From the NCBI GenBank assembly GCA_946886435.1, contig CAMPIR010000015.1, positions 1-13,445 of the forward strand: a DNA stretch of 13,445 nucleotides, written 5' to 3'. Positions 12,831-13,445 of the stretch are shown here, in pieces. A model generated the notes under the pieces. It was not told the origin of the DNA. It saw nothing but the letters and a program-made list of their open reading frames with translations, and did not search any database. Every line of letters starts with the position of its first letter. Position 1 is the stretch's first letter. The position numbers were made by a program, and so were the translations under genes. The stretch comes from an uncultured Candidatus Saccharibacteria bacterium (GTDB lineage Bacteria; Patescibacteria; Saccharimonadia; Saccharimonadales; UBA5946).

Positions 12831-13445
12831 TCAGAGTAGGTCGAGAAATGTCTGCTCGTCGATAACTTTGGTACCGTATTTTTCAGCTTTTTGTAGCTTA
12901 CTCGCACCAACCTTGCCACCAGCCACGAGGTATGTCGTATCTTTGCCAACCGAAGACTGGAACGTTCCACCGAGCGATCGAATGCGATCCGCCGCTTCAT
13001 CGCGTCCCATCGACTCGAGGGAGCCGGTGACGACAAAGTTCATGCCGTCAAGCTTGCCTGAACTTCGTTCATACTGTGGCCTGACGCCGAGAGTCCTGAG
13101 CTTTTCGATCATAGCAAGGTTATCGTCATCGGCGAACCACGCCGCCACGCTTTCAGCTACGACCTCACCGACACCATCGACTGATCGCAGTTCATCGATA
13201 GTCGCGGTCGCAAGCTTCTCGAGTGATTCAAAATGACGCACCAGGTCGATAGCCGTCTGCGAACCAACGTGACGAATTCCGAGCCCGAAAACTAACCGTT
13301 CGAGACGCGGACGGCGGGCGACATCGATCGCCTCGATAAGTTTTTGCGCCGACACTGACGCGAACCGATCGAGTTTGAGCAGATCATCTCGTGTCAGTGA
13401 ATAGATATCGGCTAGGTCTTTTACGTAACCCGCATCAACCAGGGC
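12831..13445 (-). CDS. ligA: NAD-dependent DNA ligase, C-terminal part
   Basis: LigA seals nicks in DNA using NAD. The window holds the last 204 residues; the adenylation and OB domains lie beyond the right edge. The visible part starts ALVDAGYVKDLADIYSL, typical of the region before the helix-hairpin-helix domain. It continues through HhH repeats (RLVFGLGIRHVG; LRSVDGVGEVVAESV) and ends with a BRCT domain of about 75 residues, with GMNFVVTGSL, GGTFQSSVGKDTTYLVAG and the C-terminal VIDEQTFLDLL. The stop is TGA, which argues for standard UGA decoding. A GTG at 13355 could look like a start but lies in the middle of conserved sequence and is not one. Confidence 0.95.
   Translation of the reverse strand, partial: ALVDAGYVKDLADIYSLTRDDLLKLDRFASVSAQKLIEAIDVARRPRLERLVFGLGIRHVGSQTAIDLVRHFESLEKLATATIDELRSVDGVGEVVAESVAAWFADDDNLAMIEKLRTLGVRPQYERSSGKLDGMNFVVTGSLESMGRDEAADRIRSLGGTFQSSVGKDTTYLVAGGKVGASKLQKAEKYGTKVIDEQTFLDLL

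Noticed and set aside
1..13445. Mobile elements, CRISPR arrays or prophage genes
   Set aside because: No transposase or integrase frames, no spaced direct repeats and no terminal inverted repeats were seen.

Overview
The window looks like a chromosomal housekeeping segment of a Patescibacteria/CPR bacterium, most probably Candidatus Saccharibacteria (TM7). This is judged from protein style: a very short L32 without zinc cysteines, a MurF-like ligase that lacks the usual N-terminal domain, a large membrane-anchored protein with a long Ser/Thr/Asp-rich cytoplasmic tail, and compact intergenic regions. TGA reads as stop (end of ligA), so the UGA-as-glycine code of SR1/Gracilibacteria does not apply. 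No phylogeny could be run. I see no mobile elements, CRISPR arrays or long repeats.

Layout, left to right. rpsP (S16, minus) has its own promoter and terminator, and a new promoter plus a start codon lie at the very left edge. A leaderless hypothetical gene (plus) follows, then glyA (minus), abutting it stop to stop. A polytopic membrane acyltransferase-like gene (plus) diverges from glyA. The minus-strand cluster rpmF-nusB-Nudix-rnc joins translation and RNA-processing functions. A small membrane-protein gene (plus) diverges from rpmF. It has a near-perfect promoter, a structured leader and a strong terminator. Next on minus are leuS, a Ser/Thr/Asp-rich bitopic membrane protein, a MurF-like ligase and tRNA-Ala(GGC). 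A non-coding stretch of about 310 bases then holds a candidate structured small RNA (minus) and, diverging from it over the same -10 box, the long leader of an RRM RNA-binding protein gene (plus). A bidirectional terminator separates that gene from the 3' part of ligA (minus), which runs off the right edge.

Two observations stand out. First, leuS encodes a leucyl-tRNA synthetase with a complete Nudix hydrolase domain of about 140 residues, including a perfect Nudix box, inserted in its CP1 editing domain. Second, the stretch between tRNA-Ala and the RRM gene contains an unannotatable transcript unit of about 128 nt: promoter, 16-bp imperfect closing helix, A-rich apical loop and intrinsic terminator. 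Several genes also have a -10 box ending only 6 to 11 bases before the start codon and no Shine-Dalgarno sequence, suggesting leaderless mRNAs next to genes with conventional leaders.
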